Notes: generated by a model from the letters alone, not told the origin. Shown: positions 43,750 through 54,329, counted from the stretch's first letter. The stretch is 64,000 bases of DNA from Bemisia tabaci (GCF_918797505.1 NC_092793.1:66149660-66213659), one strand, 5' to 3'. Program-made: numbers and translations.

Positions 43750-46070
43750 ATTTCACTCTTTTTCCGGCAACTAAGTACTGCTCGACATGACAGAAAACTC
43801 GAGAAGTGATGTGCGTGCATTTTTGCGCCCTGGAAAATAGTTTTCAGGATATTGGCTGCGGAACCAGCATTGCCAATTATCCGAATAGGTATTCTTGCAT
43901 TAAATTATAACTATTCCGTCTTTACTACTTTCTCCTTCGTATCATGGGGTTTTCTCAACCTCATAAGATTAACATCCTGAGAAATTTGACTTATTTTAAT
44001 ATGAATTTCATCGAACCATGCACATCATTTCAAAAGTGAGTAAATATGCTTAGCCGCAAAGTTAATTTGAGTGATGGTCACGGTGACACAAACGAATATA
44101 ACCTTATCATCTGCCGTTTTTAATCATCCGCATGCATTGTCCACCTTTTTTTTTTGGCGCGTATACGTAGTATACCGCCTTTGCGATCGTTTCGAACCCT
44201 ACTCGATACAATAACCGAGTCCCTTAGTTCCTTACCGAAAAGTGACTACCGCGAACTTCTGAGATTTTCCAAAGCGTGTAAAAAGTTTATTTATCCATCA
44301 ATAATTATGATTTAAAGTTGTTTCTCATTCTGGGGCTCATTAGTTTATGTGCAGTGAATACCAAGAGTCTACGTTACTTGGTTTTTTCAAAAAAAGCCTA
44401 AGAATGCGACGCGCTGATTTAAATTATGCATATATAAGCAGAATCAAGCGAATTGATTCGAGGATGGCTGAGCAGGTCGGCACTCTCGAAATGAGAATTT
44501 AACTCCTCCGTTTTGTTCAAAACGTTGCTTTGACAGATCTGTAACCTCGGTTATAATTTCCAAAAGTTGGTACCCGTGCTCTGATAGTGCAATCTGTGTA
44601 AGTGCAATCTGTGATGAGCCTCGAGACTCAATAGACCATTAGCTAAACGTGGCTCATACAGGAATCCACTTACCCCTCTCTTTCCCACGCTCCTGCTCAC
44701 TGCGTCGGCGTCTCGACGAACAATAGCTAATGACGGTTGCCAAGCGATGCCGGGATCCTCAGCCCGGATCCAAGTATAAAATTGGTGATGTATTACTTCG
44801 CCACTTCGTCGCATTCCTTTCCGATTTCCAACCGTATAGAGTCAATCCACCGTTGAAACAGCAAATGATGAATAGGAGTCACGAGAAACCATGAGTGTCA
44901 TATGAAAGCGTGCTATAATCGGGTCATGTACTGCGTAAAGCAAGAATTGCACCGTCTGATTACTTTGCTCTCATTGGTTATCCCTTATGTACGTCATGAT
45001 TGATTGCCTCCGCATTTACCCCATTTTATCGGTTGGTGTGCTCATCTTCTTAGAGTTTGTCTATACTTCTTCGCCGTTGCCTAGTTCCCGATTTCACTGC
45101 TATGTCTGTCCGCCATTTTTGCGAGTAGATTCCGAGCTTCGTTTTTCGAGTCCTGTTCTTTTCTTTTGCGTGATTTTCATCGTTTTATTGAAAGTTTCAA
45201 GTGTGCATCTGTCTTCCTGCACATCCAGCAACATCCACGGTAAGATTATTTTATATTTACTGCTGTATTTATCATCCACAGTTCGTCTTATACATGGCTC
45301 TTTGTCTACAAGGGAATTCAGCCCACTATGGCATCAGAGTAGTGCTATTGCATCAATAAGTGAACATGTGATTCTCATTACCTTCAATCCACCGGGCAAT
45401 ATCACCTTGAATGAAGAATCAAAATTTTTCATCATCTTATTTATTTAATGTGACAATTAGACCAAAGTCCCGTAACCCCTTCTTGGAAGGAAGCCCATTT
45501 GGTTCACGTCACTAATTACTGAACATATCAATATTGGGGCTATTTTCAATCTAAGTGATGGATCATGCTGTATACTTTGGAAATTTTGATACAAGTTTCT
45601 ATCATGGGGTTAAGTGAAACTTATTCGAAACATACATGTCAGTACTAGGTTTGTATATCAATTATACCACAGTAAACAACCAGACTTGATCAATACCATT
45701 GTTGAGGTATCGTTTTAGATGCATTGTTAATCTCAGCCGACTTAAAAGTACGAAATTGCATGATGCCATCATGAGTATGACAAAAAAGTAGACATCCAGC
45801 CGCTATTCCAGCAATTGCGTTGTTGCGGTTAAGCCAGTTGTGTAGCGATGCCCAGAGCTCACTGGTTCACTGGCCAACTCGTCAGTCTCACAGTTGCTCA
45901 GCGCACCATCACATAGTATTGAATCATTGTGACCGTTTAATTTTAATTTCATCTATTCAATAATTTTCTTAAGTAAGACATATGAATTGATTCTTCCAAA
46001 ACCTTTGATGATTTTCCAAATAAAACTCCTCCTGCATTATTTGTTATCGGCAGCATGTAGGTAATATAAT
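43750..46070. other. Intergenic or intronic DNA upstream of the palindrome
   Basis: No firm coding sequence. The plus strand has a good donor (CCACG|GTAAGATT) at 45,240/45,241 after a stretch lacking an obvious acceptor. This could be a 5'-UTR exon spliced to the acceptor at 50,940, which would place the palindrome in an intron. The 153-aa plus frame over 44,987-45,448 is hydrophobic, serine-rich and reads through that donor. Confidence 0.25.
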
Positions 46071-46209
46071 AGTCCAGGTTCTTATGTACTCCCGTGGAAC
46101 GGTAAGTGAAGCAAGTGTGGAAAATATCTTAATCTCTTCATTTCGATGCGTAAAAAAAGAATTTCGATGTTGTCAAGCTCAATTTTGCGTCTAACCCCCC
46201 AAAATCAAG

Positions 46210-46676
46210 ATGGCGGCCAAAATGGGGGCTCGGGGGGTGAAAATTATGGAATTTGATTTTGATGTCATGATTGGGGTCAATTCTTATGTAATTTTGGTCG
46301 TAGAATCCGAATTTGAGGTCCAAAATACTCTCCGACCCAAAGGGATGCCCCAAATCCAAGATGGCCGCCAAAATCTCCAAGATAGGGTCAAAACTGCGAT
46401 ACGTATGTAAAAGTGCCAAGTAGGGTGTCCTTGGTAGGGTTCTTTGGGTCGGAGATTTCACCTATGATGTCAAAAACTTACCACGGATCCATTGAAGCCC
46501 AAAAAAATCAAAATGGCGGCCAAAAGGGCTGCCGTTGCGGGGTGAAATATTTTGTTGAGGCAAATATCGTCGAATGAGGTGTCACTGTATAGGTTTTTTG
46601 GGTCGTAGATTCCAAAAATGAGGTCCAAATAACAAAATAAGCTGATAGAAGTTCTCCAAAAGCCAAAATGGCGGCC
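46210..46676. repeat. Dispersed ATGGCGGCC motif series in the left arm
   Basis: ATGGCGGCC or ATGGCCGCC occurs at 46,210, 46,361, 46,513 and 46,668, each in an AA(A/G)ATGGCxGCC context followed by A-rich sequence. Spacing is about 150 bp. The mirrored series is at about 50,182-50,648. Confidence 0.7.
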
Positions 46677-48216
46677 ATAATGGCTGCCGCCCAGGCATTG
46701 AACGAGTTTGAACAGTAGGGTGTCCCATTTTGGACGTTACAAAAAAAAAATTGCGAAATCCAACAGAGATACCTGCCAAAAAGTTGTCTCATAGTTAGAA
46801 AAAAAAGCACAAAAAAATCTCAGGGTCATAGCTAAAGTTTGAGTGGTCCCGCAAGGTACTTAAGATGTTTCACCGATTCCTCATCTTGGCAATCTTGGCG
46901 ATCTTGCAGATTTTTTTTCGGTAGATGCAATCGAGGTAAAAAGTCGCAAATGCGGATAATGAGACTTCTGATACTATATTTTAAGAGAAAAATAACGGGT
47001 TGGACCCACGAGGATCAGAATCCCTCGTTCTTAGCTCTCAAAATGCAAAAATCAGCGATTTTAGCATTTTGTAGTCAAACCGCTGCTCGACCGTCGCTCG
47101 ACTTAAATGTCGCGGCATTTGACGCGCTGTTTCACAATGATCCCATTGCAGGAGTAAAAAGTCCTTCAAGTATGTTCATTAGAGGTGTAAGAGGGTCACT
47201 TTGGCCAATTTTTGTTGCTTTTAAACATTGAGCTCATTGTTTAAAATGTTTTTTGTTTTTTGTTTTGTTAATATAATTTTCCTGTTTTTCATCATTTTTT
47301 AAAATGGTTTAAAAAGGGCGACTCATCTTACACCAAAATTGAACTCCTTTGGCGAACAATATACGTAGATGGTCAAATACTTCCTCTAAAACAGTTTTTG
47401 GATTCAAAGCCTCCCAAAAAAGCCGATGTTGCCATATTTTATCCCCGGAAAACACAAAAAACCGAGTACCTATTTCAGTATTTGGAGGCTGTTCCTCACC
47501 GAGCTTATTGAGCAAATTTCAGCAAACCTTGAATTTTCATACGTTATGACCAGATTACTAGTGATTATGTACATGTGTTTATCTATACAGCCTCCCACCG
47601 CGGCGCGACGTTGCCACATACCATCGATAAAATTCGATAGAAATCCGCGTTTCCTTAAATTTGAGCCATTTTTTCGGATATTGCACATGGAATACATTAT
47701 GGGTCATTCCACGTCAACGCAACCAAGCTCGAAACTCGACCCCCTCCGATTTGGCTGAAAATTGGTGTACGGGGTCTTTATATCATATTAAGAAACCAAT
47801 TTTGAAGGGTTTTCCCATCTGACGCCCCGTTCGCGAGATATCGACCCCCAAAGATGGGGTGAATTTTAGCGGTATTCAAAACAGCCCGTTTTAGCGATTC
47901 TCATTTTCTCGACTCTCCTCTCTTTTGACTCTCCATAGCGAGACTCTTTATCAATCCACCATGCTTTGAAAGAGTATTTCTACACCACTTTTTCATGTAG
48001 ATTCTGAATATGCCATCGAAATTGAGCTAAGAATTATTTAAATGGCCGTAATTCAGGCTTTTTTAAAATTTACTATTTCTTTGCATTCAATGTTCAAACT
48101 GAAATATCCAAAATACAGTCCCTCCGATTTTGTGTGAGTACTTCATAGAACAGTGCATAGAGCGCGCTAAATATGCTCGTATAAGTAGAGTAACATCCTC
48201 GAATTCTTTTTTAGGG

Positions 48217-48377
48217 GGTCCGGCCCTTCCCGCATTGCAGGGTCCAGCCCTGCCTTCTTCAGGACCCAGCCCTACCTTCTCCAGGGCCCAGCCCTATGTA
48301 GTTAGTGCTCGGCCCCGCCTCAGGTAGGACTAGGCCCTGAGGCAGGTAGGGCTGAACCTTAACTTCAGCATGGGCCT
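48217..48377. repeat. CCAGCCCTxCCTTCT-type repeats next to the palindrome centre
   Basis: GGTCCAGCCCTGCCTTCT, GGACCCAGCCCTACCTTCT and GGGCCCAGCCCTATG follow in tandem, then GAGGCAGGTAGGGCTG in the opposite sense. This GC-rich block and its mirror border the 95-nt spacer, which itself holds GTAGGGCCGGCCCTGCCCC. Confidence 0.7.
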
Positions 48378-50940
48378 GCCCCTTCGATGTTTAGGTGAAA
48401 CAATTTTACCTACCCGGGTGTAGGGCCGGCCCTGCCCCGCAGGTCCCAACCCTAAACTTGTTTTTTCCGTGGAGGCCCATGCTGAAGTTAAGGTTCAGCC
48501 CTACCTGCCTCAGGGCCTAGTCCTACCTGAGGCGGGGCCGAGCACTAACTACATAGGGCTGGGCCCTGGAGAAGGTAGGGCTGGGTCCTGAAGAAGGCAG
48601 GGCTGGACCCTGCAATGCGGGAAGGGCCGGACCCCCTAAAAAAGAATTCGAGGATGTTACTCTACTTATACGAGCATATTTAGCGCGCTCTATGCACTGT
48701 TCTATGAAGTACTCACACAAAATCGGAGGGACTGTATTTTGGATATTTCAGTTTGAACATTGAATGCAAAGAAATAGTAAATTTTAAAAAAGCCTGAATT
48801 ACGGCCATTTAAATAATTCTTAGCTCAATTTCGATGGCATATTCAGAATCTACATGAAAAAGTGGTGTAGAAATACTCTTTCAAAGCATGGTGGATTGAT
48901 AAAGAGTCTCGCTATGGAGAGTCAAAAGAGAGGAGAGTCGAGAAAATGAGAATCGCTAAAACGGGCTGTTTTGAATACCGCTAAAATTCACCCCATCTTT
49001 GGGGGTCGATATCTCGCGAACGGGGCGTCAGATGGGAAAACCCTTCAAAATTGGTTTCTTAATATGATATAAAGACCCCGTACACCAATTTTCAGCCAAA
49101 TCGGAGGGGGTCGAGTTTCGAGCTTGGTTGCGTTGACGTGGAATGACCCATAATGTATTCCATGTGCAATATCCGAAAAAATGGCTCAAATTTAAGGAAA
49201 CGCGGATTTCTATCGAATTTTATCGATGGTATGTGGCAACGTCGCGCCGCGGTGGGAGGCTGTATAGATAAACACATGTACATAATCACTAGTAATCTGG
49301 TCATAACGTATGAAAATTCAAGGTTTGCTGAAATTTGCTCAATAAGCTCGGTGAGGAACAGCCTCCAAATACTGAAATAGGTACTCGGTTTTTTGTGTTT
49401 TCCGGGGATAAAATATGGCAACATCGGCTTTTTTGGGAGGCTTTGAATCCAAAAACTGTTTTAGAGGAAGTATTTGACCATCTACGTATATTGTTCGCCA
49501 AAGGAGTTCAATTTTGGTGTAAGATGAGTCGCCCTTTTTAAACCATTTTAAAAAATGATGAAAAACAGGAAAATTATATTAACAAAACAAAAAACAAAAA
49601 ACATTTTAAACAATGAGCTCAATGTTTAAAAGCAACAAAAATTGGCCAAAGTGACCCTCTTACACCTCTAATGAACATACTTGAAGGACTTTTTACTCCT
49701 GCAATGGGATCATTGTGAAACAGCGCGTCAAATGCCGCGACATTTAAGTCGAGCGACGGTCGAGCAGCGGTTTGACTACAAAATGCTAAAATCGCTGATT
49801 TTTGCATTTTGAGAGCTAAGAACGAGGGATTCTGATCCTCGTGGGTCCAACCCGTTATTTTTCTCTTAAAATATAGTATCAGAAGTCTCATTATCCGCAT
49901 TTGCGACTTTTTACCTCGATTGCATCTACCGAAAAAAAATCTGCAAGATCGCCAAGATTGCCAAGATGAGGAATCGGTGAAACATCTTAAGTACCTTGCG
50001 GGACCACTCAAACTTTAGCTATGACCCTGAGATTTTTTTGTGCTTTTTTTTCTAACTATGAGACAACTTTTTGGCAGGTATCTCTGTTGGATTTCGCAAT
50101 TTTTTTTTTGTAACGTCCAAAATGGGACACCCTACTGTTCAAACTCGTTCAATGCCTGGGCGGCAGCCATTATGGCCGCCATTTTGGCTTTTGGAGAACT
50201 TCTATCAGCTTATTTTGTTATTTGGACCTCATTTTTGGAATCTACGACCCAAAAAACCTATACAGTGACACCTCATTCGACGATATTTGCCTCAACAAAA
50301 TATTTCACCCCGCAACGGCAGCCCTTTTGGCCGCCATTTTGATTTTTTTGGGCTTCAATGGATCCGTGGTAAGTTTTTGACATCATAGGTGAAATCTCCG
50401 ACCCAAAGAACCCTACCAAGGACACCCTACTTGGCACTTTTACATACGTATCGCAGTTTTGACCCTATCTTGGAGATTTTGGTGGCCATCTTGGATTTGG
50501 GGCATCCCTTTGGGTCGGAGAGTATTTTGGACCTCAAATTCGGATTCTACGACCAAAATTACATAAGAATTGACCCCAATCATGACATCAAAATCAAATT
50601 CCATAATTTTCACCCCCCGAGCCCCCATTTTGGCCGCCATCTTGATTTTGGGGGGTTAGACGCAAAATTGAGCTTGACAACATCGAAATTCTTTTTTTAC
50701 GCATCGAAATGAAGAGATTAAGATATTTTCCACACTTGCTTCACTTACCGTTCCACGGGAAGCTTTTTTTTAACATAAGAACCTGGACTATAATGGATGG
50801 CATTTAACATTGTATTTTTCAATCCTCTATCAACAAGCCATAAGTTTTTCTTCATATCTAATTTTTCCCCAATGCTTTGAAGATGAGAATTAAATTTTTT
50901 TTTGTGAAATGCTTATCTTAGCTAAATAATTTTTTTGCAG

Positions 50941-51051
50941 ATGGTTCGTAAAGTAGCGCCAAGAAAAAGAAAAAACTTCCAAAGCGAGAAAAATACTCCG
51001 CAGCGCAAGGTGCTTAAACTTCAACATGACGAAGCAGAAAACCCTTTAAAC
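50941..51051 (+). CDS. RPA1-like gene, first coding exon
   Basis: TTTTTTTGCAG ends at 50,940 and ATG follows at once. The frame reads MVRKVAPRKRKNFQSEKN, a basic, possibly nuclear-localising start, to a strong donor AAC|GTGAGT. The acceptor in front of ATG implies a 5' non-coding exon upstream, beyond or within reach of the palindrome. The ATG could also be an internal methionine. Confidence 0.65.
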
Positions 51052-51267
51052 GTGAGTACTATGATTTTGTCATGGGAACGGAGTTCCCCATGATATTACA
51101 ATCGTTCCGTTGCTTTCGCTATGGGATTCCCTATACCTCTGCGACCTTGAGCGTTTCGCCCAGTCTCCGATTTTTGGTTGATTTTCCGATGTATCAAAAA
51201 CCGTTGTATTTTTTAGCCAATCATGTCTCTACGTCAAGTTGTGTTGATTCCTAAAATTCGCTTTCAG

Positions 51268-51304
51268 CGAGTTTTTTTCCACCTCGAGATGTCGTGTCTG
51301 ACTG
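51268..51304 (+). CDS. Possible 37-nt micro-exon of the RPA1-like gene
   Basis: CGCTTTCAG precedes 51,268 and GTAAAT follows 51,304. Its 37 nt would convert exon 1's phase 0 exit into the phase 1 entry that exon 51,696-51,773 needs. The encoded RVFFHLEMSCLT is not obviously RPA-like, so this is a phase-based guess. Confidence 0.2.
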
Positions 51305-51695
51305 GTAAATCTGCGCAGAACCACGAAGTTCCGTTTTTAGGCAAATTCTTTTTTTTGGGAGGTTCTGATTGGTTATTTTTCGCCATCAGTCTTCTGTTCG
51401 TTGGTGCAAAAGATCGCCTACCTCGTTGCTCTTGAGAAGCCGCCATTATCCCACCTCAAATTTTAAACATAGATATGTCACTTTTGCAACTCTGCTGCAT
51501 TCAATCCTTTCAAAATTAATTCTGCATTCAATAATTCATGAAAATTTAGTCAAGATACTTTCTAAATTGCATCTGAGCAATATTGAGAGTGTAAAATCAC
51601 ATCTCACCTATCTGCCTACTATGTTATCATTTACATTATAATAATCATTATTTGCCGTCGTAATCTGTATTTTTCTTTTATAATCATATTTCCAG

Positions 51696-51773
51696 AAGAT
51701 ACTGATATTGACGATGTCATCTCCGAAGTTGATGAACAAGATAACAATAAGAAGAGTACCTGGCATTTTAACG
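51696..51773 (+). CDS. RPA1-like gene, acidic linker exon
   Basis: Acceptor ATATTTCCAG, donor ACG|GTAAGA. Read in the frame that joins correctly to the next exon it gives DTDIDDVISEVDEQDNNKK then STWHFN, an acidic linker. The other phase-0 reading leads to a stop in the next exon. Confidence 0.6.
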
Positions 51774-52319
51774 GTAAGAAAAAATTTAAATGCGAATACA
51801 ATATACACTTGTAAGTTGATGGTGTAACTGCAGCAATACATATCTCCATTTGCAGCGTTGCAGAATTCCTGGCACATTTTATTTTCTACTTGGAAAACTA
51901 CTGAACATCATGGTTTCAAAATTTCAATGATTTTCCTTTTTTCTATGAAGAATATTCTATGAAATCTTCAAGCCATGATGTTGGTTTTGTCTCCTTTTAA
52001 AATATGAAATTTTTGCAGAAATTTTGAAACACTGAAACCAAAATACGCATATTTACAGTTTCACAGTCAAAATATTACTTTTTTAAAATATAACATACAA
52101 TATTCTTTTTGCTTCAAGAGAAATAGATTAATGTAAAATATGAATCAACTGTGGTTATGCATAACTGTGCATCGCTGATGTGCTTGTCTAGATCATTTAA
52201 TTATTTGTACCTTAACACAAATTAAGAGGATGTGTTCAATGATTAAGCCTCCTTTTCCAAACCAATGAAAATATGCCTGACCAAAAATAATCCACCCTCA
52301 AAATATTTTCTCCACTATT

Positions 52320-52572
52320 CTGCCGTGCTAAGGAAAAACGCCATATGAACCTCCAGACATTGCCAAATCTCCTTCGACAAATCACTAAATTTCAAGGCAG
52401 TTTGTAAATATTTTTCTTTCAATTTCTCAAGTATTTTTGCTTGCAATATCATCATAAAAGTCTGCAAATTTCTAGAAAAAATATTGATAATTATCGTCAA
52501 AAATAAACATTTTATTGGAGGAAATTAGGCAACTCCCTAATGTTCATACAACATTCTTCCTTGGCATGGCAG
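52320..52572. repeat. MITE family F, intact copy in an intron of the RPA1-like gene
   Basis: CTGCCGTGCTAAGGAAAAAC to ATTCTTCCTTGGCATGGCAG. It lies between exons 51,696-51,773 and 52,891-53,059, with internal TTGCCAAATCTCCTTCGAC and mirrored GGAGGAAATTAGGCAAC. Confidence 0.85.
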
Positions 52573-52890
52573 TATCGTCTATCCTGGTTACCTCCTTTTT
52601 GGTTTCATTCATGTTCAATATCATACGAATAGTAATTACGTGTCTTATCACTGATGGACAGAAACAGGCTCAAAGAAATCATGAAATGTATGTACTATTC
52701 TTAAATAACATGCTCTCTCCTCTGTTTCTCTATAATTATTGAAGAGTTAAAATATCAGCAAGTATCATGGGTTTTTATTCCTGTAATGACATTTCTTTCC
52801 TATTGATTTCTATATCTTCATTTTTTCATGTAACTATTTTCAAAATTCATTTCTTATTTTATATTGTACATTATGTTTCATAAACATTAG

Positions 52891-53059
52891 ATGAGTCTGC
52901 AGTAGACGTAAACATGCCGATCACACAAATTAACACAGACAAAAATCAAAAGCCTATAATTGGTAAAGTAGTCTCGCTTACCAGTCTTGCTTCCTATAAA
53001 AGCCCCCAGAAAAATGGACTAATAATTAAGTCCATCCTTCAAGATATGTCTGGCCAAAT
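52891..53059 (+). CDS. RPA1-like gene, OB fold A (5' part)
   Basis: The acceptor ATAAACATTAG is followed by a frame whose entry phase 1 matches the previous donor. The peptide runs ESAVDVNMPITQINTDKNQ, IIGKVVSLTSLASYKS and LIIKSILQDMSGQ. The exon is cut at 53,060 by the inserted element; the same exon resumes at 53,673. Confidence 0.7.
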
Positions 53060-53672
53060 GGGCCTGTTGCAAACTTTTGCTAGAGCAAAACTAAGAGTTG
53101 TTTCTTACAGATAATGCCTCCAAAATCACGATAAGCGCATCGGTAAAGTCTGAAATGCACTCACAACTTCACAATCTGCCTAAGAAATTTGCGGTTTTTT
53201 GAGCTTCCCGCTTCGAAAACGATACTACGGTACAGGTGAACATTTTGTTAGAGGAGCCGTTCCATTGGCGGCAATACTCATCATGGCCGACGCCAGTCCG
53301 CCAAAACACGTGTGATGGGACGAGATAACATCTGAACAGGATTAAATCAGATAACAATCGGCGTGTTTACGTTTATATTTTCCTCGCCCGCCTTAATTGA
53401 TCTTGAACTCTCCTCGAATTACTCGCGGAACTGCGCAAGCGTCGGCCATGATGAATATTGCCGACGATGGAGGGACTCATCTAACAAAATGTTCACCTGT
53501 GCAGTAGTATCGTTTTTGAAGCGGGAAGCTCAAAATAACGCAAATTTCTTACGCAGATTGTGAATTTATGAGTGCATTTCAGACTTTGCCGATGCGCTCA
53601 TCGTGATTTTTGAGGCATTATCTATAGGAAACAACTCTTCATTCTGCTCTAGCAAAAGTTTGCAACAGGCCC
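53060..53672. repeat. 613-bp inverted-repeat element inserted in the RPA1-like exon
   Basis: Starts GGGCCTGTTGCAAACTTTTG and ends with its mirror GTTTGCAACAGGCCC. Arms of roughly 290 bp stay complementary with mismatches. AT directly before and after is a 2-bp target duplication. Element plus duplication is 615 bp, a multiple of three, so the downstream frame is kept, but TAA at 53,112-53,114 stops translation. No copy of this family was seen elsewhere in the window. GT at 53,066 and AG ending at 53,668 lie in the terminal repeats and would splice in frame. Confidence 0.85.
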
Positions 53673-54197
53673 ATTCTGTTAACAGGATTCAATGAACAAG
53701 CTGAAAAATTAGCCTCAATTTTAGAATTGAATGAAAGTTATCAAATATCGAAGGCAATAGTAAAGCCTGCTGCACCACTCTTTAATAAAACAAGTCATCC
53801 CTATGAATTAATTGCGTCCCAGAAAACACAAATCGAACGAGTCAGCAAAAACAAGGTCAATTTGCCTGATGTCACTCACAATTTTGCTGCATTTGAAGAC
53901 ATTAATAATAACTTGATTCCCCAAAATACTATTGTTCATGTCGAAGGCACTGTTACTGAAGTATTTTCTGCTTCCTCCGGCATAAATACATATCAGAAAC
54001 CATATGAACGCAGAGCAGTAACACTTACAGATTATGCTGATAATAAACTTAATCTTATTTTATGGAACGCCAATGTTAATATAATTCAGAAAGAGCATAT
54101 TGGCCGCAGAGTCAAAATATTTGACACGAAAATTTCCTTATTTCAAGAAGCTGTCTATGTAAATGCATCCAACTCTAGAATGGAAATAGATTATTAA
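53673..54197 (+). CDS. RPA1-like gene, rest of OB fold A and OB fold B
   Basis: It resumes with ILLTGFNEQAEKLASILEL and continues YQISKAIVKPAAPLFNK (fold A). After a linker comes fold B (IVHVEGTVTEVFS; ERRAVTLTDYADNKLNLIL; HIGRRVKIFDTKISLFQEA), ending MEIDY and TAA at 54,195-54,197. The FNEQ, SK..VKPA and L.D.A...L.LW positions are those conserved in the RPA large subunit. There is no room for domain C. Confidence 0.75.
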   Translation: MLLTGFNEQAEKLASILELNESYQISKAIVKPAAPLFNKTSHPYELIASQKTQIERVSKNKVNLPDVTHNFAAFEDINNNLIPQNTIVHVEGTVTEVFSASSGINTYQKPYERRAVTLTDYADNKLNLILWNANVNIIQKEHIGRRVKIFDTKISLFQEAVYVNASNSRMEIDY

Positions 54198-54323
54198 TGA
54201 CACACTTCTCCAATTTTTATCAGTACAAATTCTTAACTTCATAACAAATTGATAACTTGTAAATTTTACAAATATTTATTAAAATTTATATCTTTTAAAT
54301 TTTTCATTCAGTATTCTTTTATA

Positions 54324-54329
54324 AATAAA
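54324..54329 (+). promoter_or_regulatory. Poly(A) signal of the RPA1-like gene
   Basis: AATAAA 127 bp past the stop codon, in AT-rich 3' sequence; a second AATAAA-like hexamer (TTAATAAAAT) lies about 60 bp further on. Confidence 0.55.

Larger units (their letters stand above)
46071..50789. mobile_element. 4.7-kb near-perfect palindromic (foldback) element
   Basis: The left arm (46,071-48,377) and right arm (48,473-50,789) are reverse complements around a spacer of about 95 nt (48,378-48,472). I see one substitution (G46,367 / T50,483) and a small indel region near the ends (GTAC against a T-rich 14-mer). Ends are AGTCCAGGTTCTTATG and its mirror. ATAAT flanks both sides (6 bp if the ambiguous terminal T is counted). 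This is what a transposed foldback element would show. The arms contain no recognised gene; all arm ORFs occur twice in mirror image. Polinton/Maverick elements also have AG-type ends and 6-bp duplications, but no Polinton gene is present, so that link is speculative. Confidence 0.85.
50941..54197 (+). pseudogene. RPA1-like single-stranded-DNA-binding gene, interrupted by a MITE
   Basis: A spliced gene for a protein of about 300 residues with a lysine/arginine-rich N-terminus and two OB folds, like DNA-binding domains A and B of the large RPA subunit. RPA coats single-stranded DNA in replication and repair. OB fold A: IGKVVSLTSLASYKS, KSILQDMSGQ, then FNEQAEKL and SYQISKAIVKPA, corresponding to SGEIRATAFNEQ and VYYxSKGxLKxAN of RPA1. 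OB fold B: IVHVEGTVTEVFS, RRAVTLTDYADNKLNLILW, IGRRVKIFD. It ends after fold B, lacking RPA1's zinc-bearing domain C and the N-terminal protein-interaction OB fold. A 613-bp element with an in-frame stop (53,112-53,114) splits fold A. Exon 1 and exon 2 phases do not match, so a small exon is missing or lost. Function depends on whether the insertion is spliced out. Confidence 0.75.

Noticed and set aside
44461..44530. tRNA-Ser-like phrase (GGCTGAGCAGG...CTCTCGAAATGAGA)
   Set aside because: No B box and the anticodon stem does not pair properly.
44987..45448. 153-aa plus-strand ORF
   Set aside because: Hydrophobic and serine-rich, no domain, and it reads through a strong donor site at 45,240.
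46839..47231. 130-aa ORF in the palindrome arm (and its mirror at 49,619-50,011)
   Set aside because: No recognisable domain and repeated only because the arm is duplicated; other frames in the arm are equally open.
46071..50789. Interpretation as a Polinton/Maverick remnant
   Set aside because: AG-type ends and a 5-6-bp duplication are compatible, but no polymerase, integrase or capsid gene is present; kept only as a remark.
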